Part shown: positions 6,702-6,736 of the stretch, piece after piece
How the letters are laid out: each line of letters starts with the position of its first letter
Position numbering within the stretch: position 1 is the first letter of the stretch
Source of the DNA: JBFXEO01 sp050180015
GTDB taxonomy: Bacteria; Bacteroidota; Bacteroidia; Bacteroidales; Tenuifilaceae
DNA: 6,736 nucleotides
Assembly: GCA_050180015.1 (NCBI GenBank)
Contig: JBFXEO010000164.1
Span: forward strand, 1-6,736
Reading direction: 5' to 3'
Position numbers and translations under genes: made by a program
The notes under the pieces: model-generated
The model's database searches: none
What the model was told of the DNA's origin: nothing
The model's input: the letters and a program-made list of their open reading frames with translations, nothing else

Positions 6702-6736
6702 AGTTACGCAGCCCAAACGCCTACGGTCTAATTCCC

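Larger units (their letters stand above)
6520..6736. other. Intergenic region at the right edge
   Basis: These 217 bp hold no convincing gene. The left half (6520-6620) is AT-rich and carries the minus-strand promoter box and the heptamer repeat. From about 6630 onward the DNA becomes richer in G+C and contains the GACCG/CGGTC inverted repeat. The longest ATG-started frame seen here is a 22-codon minus-strand frame (6687-6619) with no supporting evidence. The right patch may be the promoter region of a gene outside the window or part of a dispersed intergenic repeat. Confidence 0.6.

Overview
The window looks like the chromosome of a Bacteroidetes (Bacteroidota) species, probably Bacteroidales-like. 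The evidence is a TonB-dependent receptor with an N-terminal carboxypeptidase-regulatory-like domain, little use of Shine-Dalgarno sites, an exact Bacteroidetes-type -7 box (TAnnTTTG) before the minus-strand gene, and moderate-to-low GC with AT-rich intergenic DNA. No sequence here allows a genus call.

Positions 1-5662 hold five tightly packed plus-strand genes, separated by 10, 15 and 27 bp and then by an 8-nt overlap. They are the 3' end of an uncharacterised beta-rich, probably exported protein (1-464), a TonB-dependent outer-membrane receptor (475-2778), and a complete tungstate/molybdate ABC importer of the Wtp/archaeal-ModA type: binding lipoprotein wtpA (2794-3765), permease wtpB (3793-4608) and ATPase wtpC (4601-5662). 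I found no promoter or terminator between them, so they are best read as one operon whose start lies left of the window.

The attractive reading is a complete route for an oxyanion from outside the cell to the cytoplasm. The receptor, possibly helped by the exported protein, would bring tungstate or molybdate (free or chelated) across the outer membrane. WtpA would capture it in the periplasm, and WtpBC would pump it through the inner membrane. The ABC part is well supported by motifs. The receptor's substrate is inferred only from gene position.

Positions 5668-6519 on the minus strand encode a 283-aa protein that combines a lipoprotein-like signal, one SH3-like domain and about five membrane segments. 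It converges on wtpC with only 5 bp between the stop codons. Its upstream region (6520-6736) holds a good -7 promoter box, a degenerate heptamer repeat (AGAATNN x4) and, near the right edge, a GACCG-AA-CGGTC inverted repeat in a more GC-rich patch. That patch may belong to a neighbouring promoter or to a dispersed repeat.
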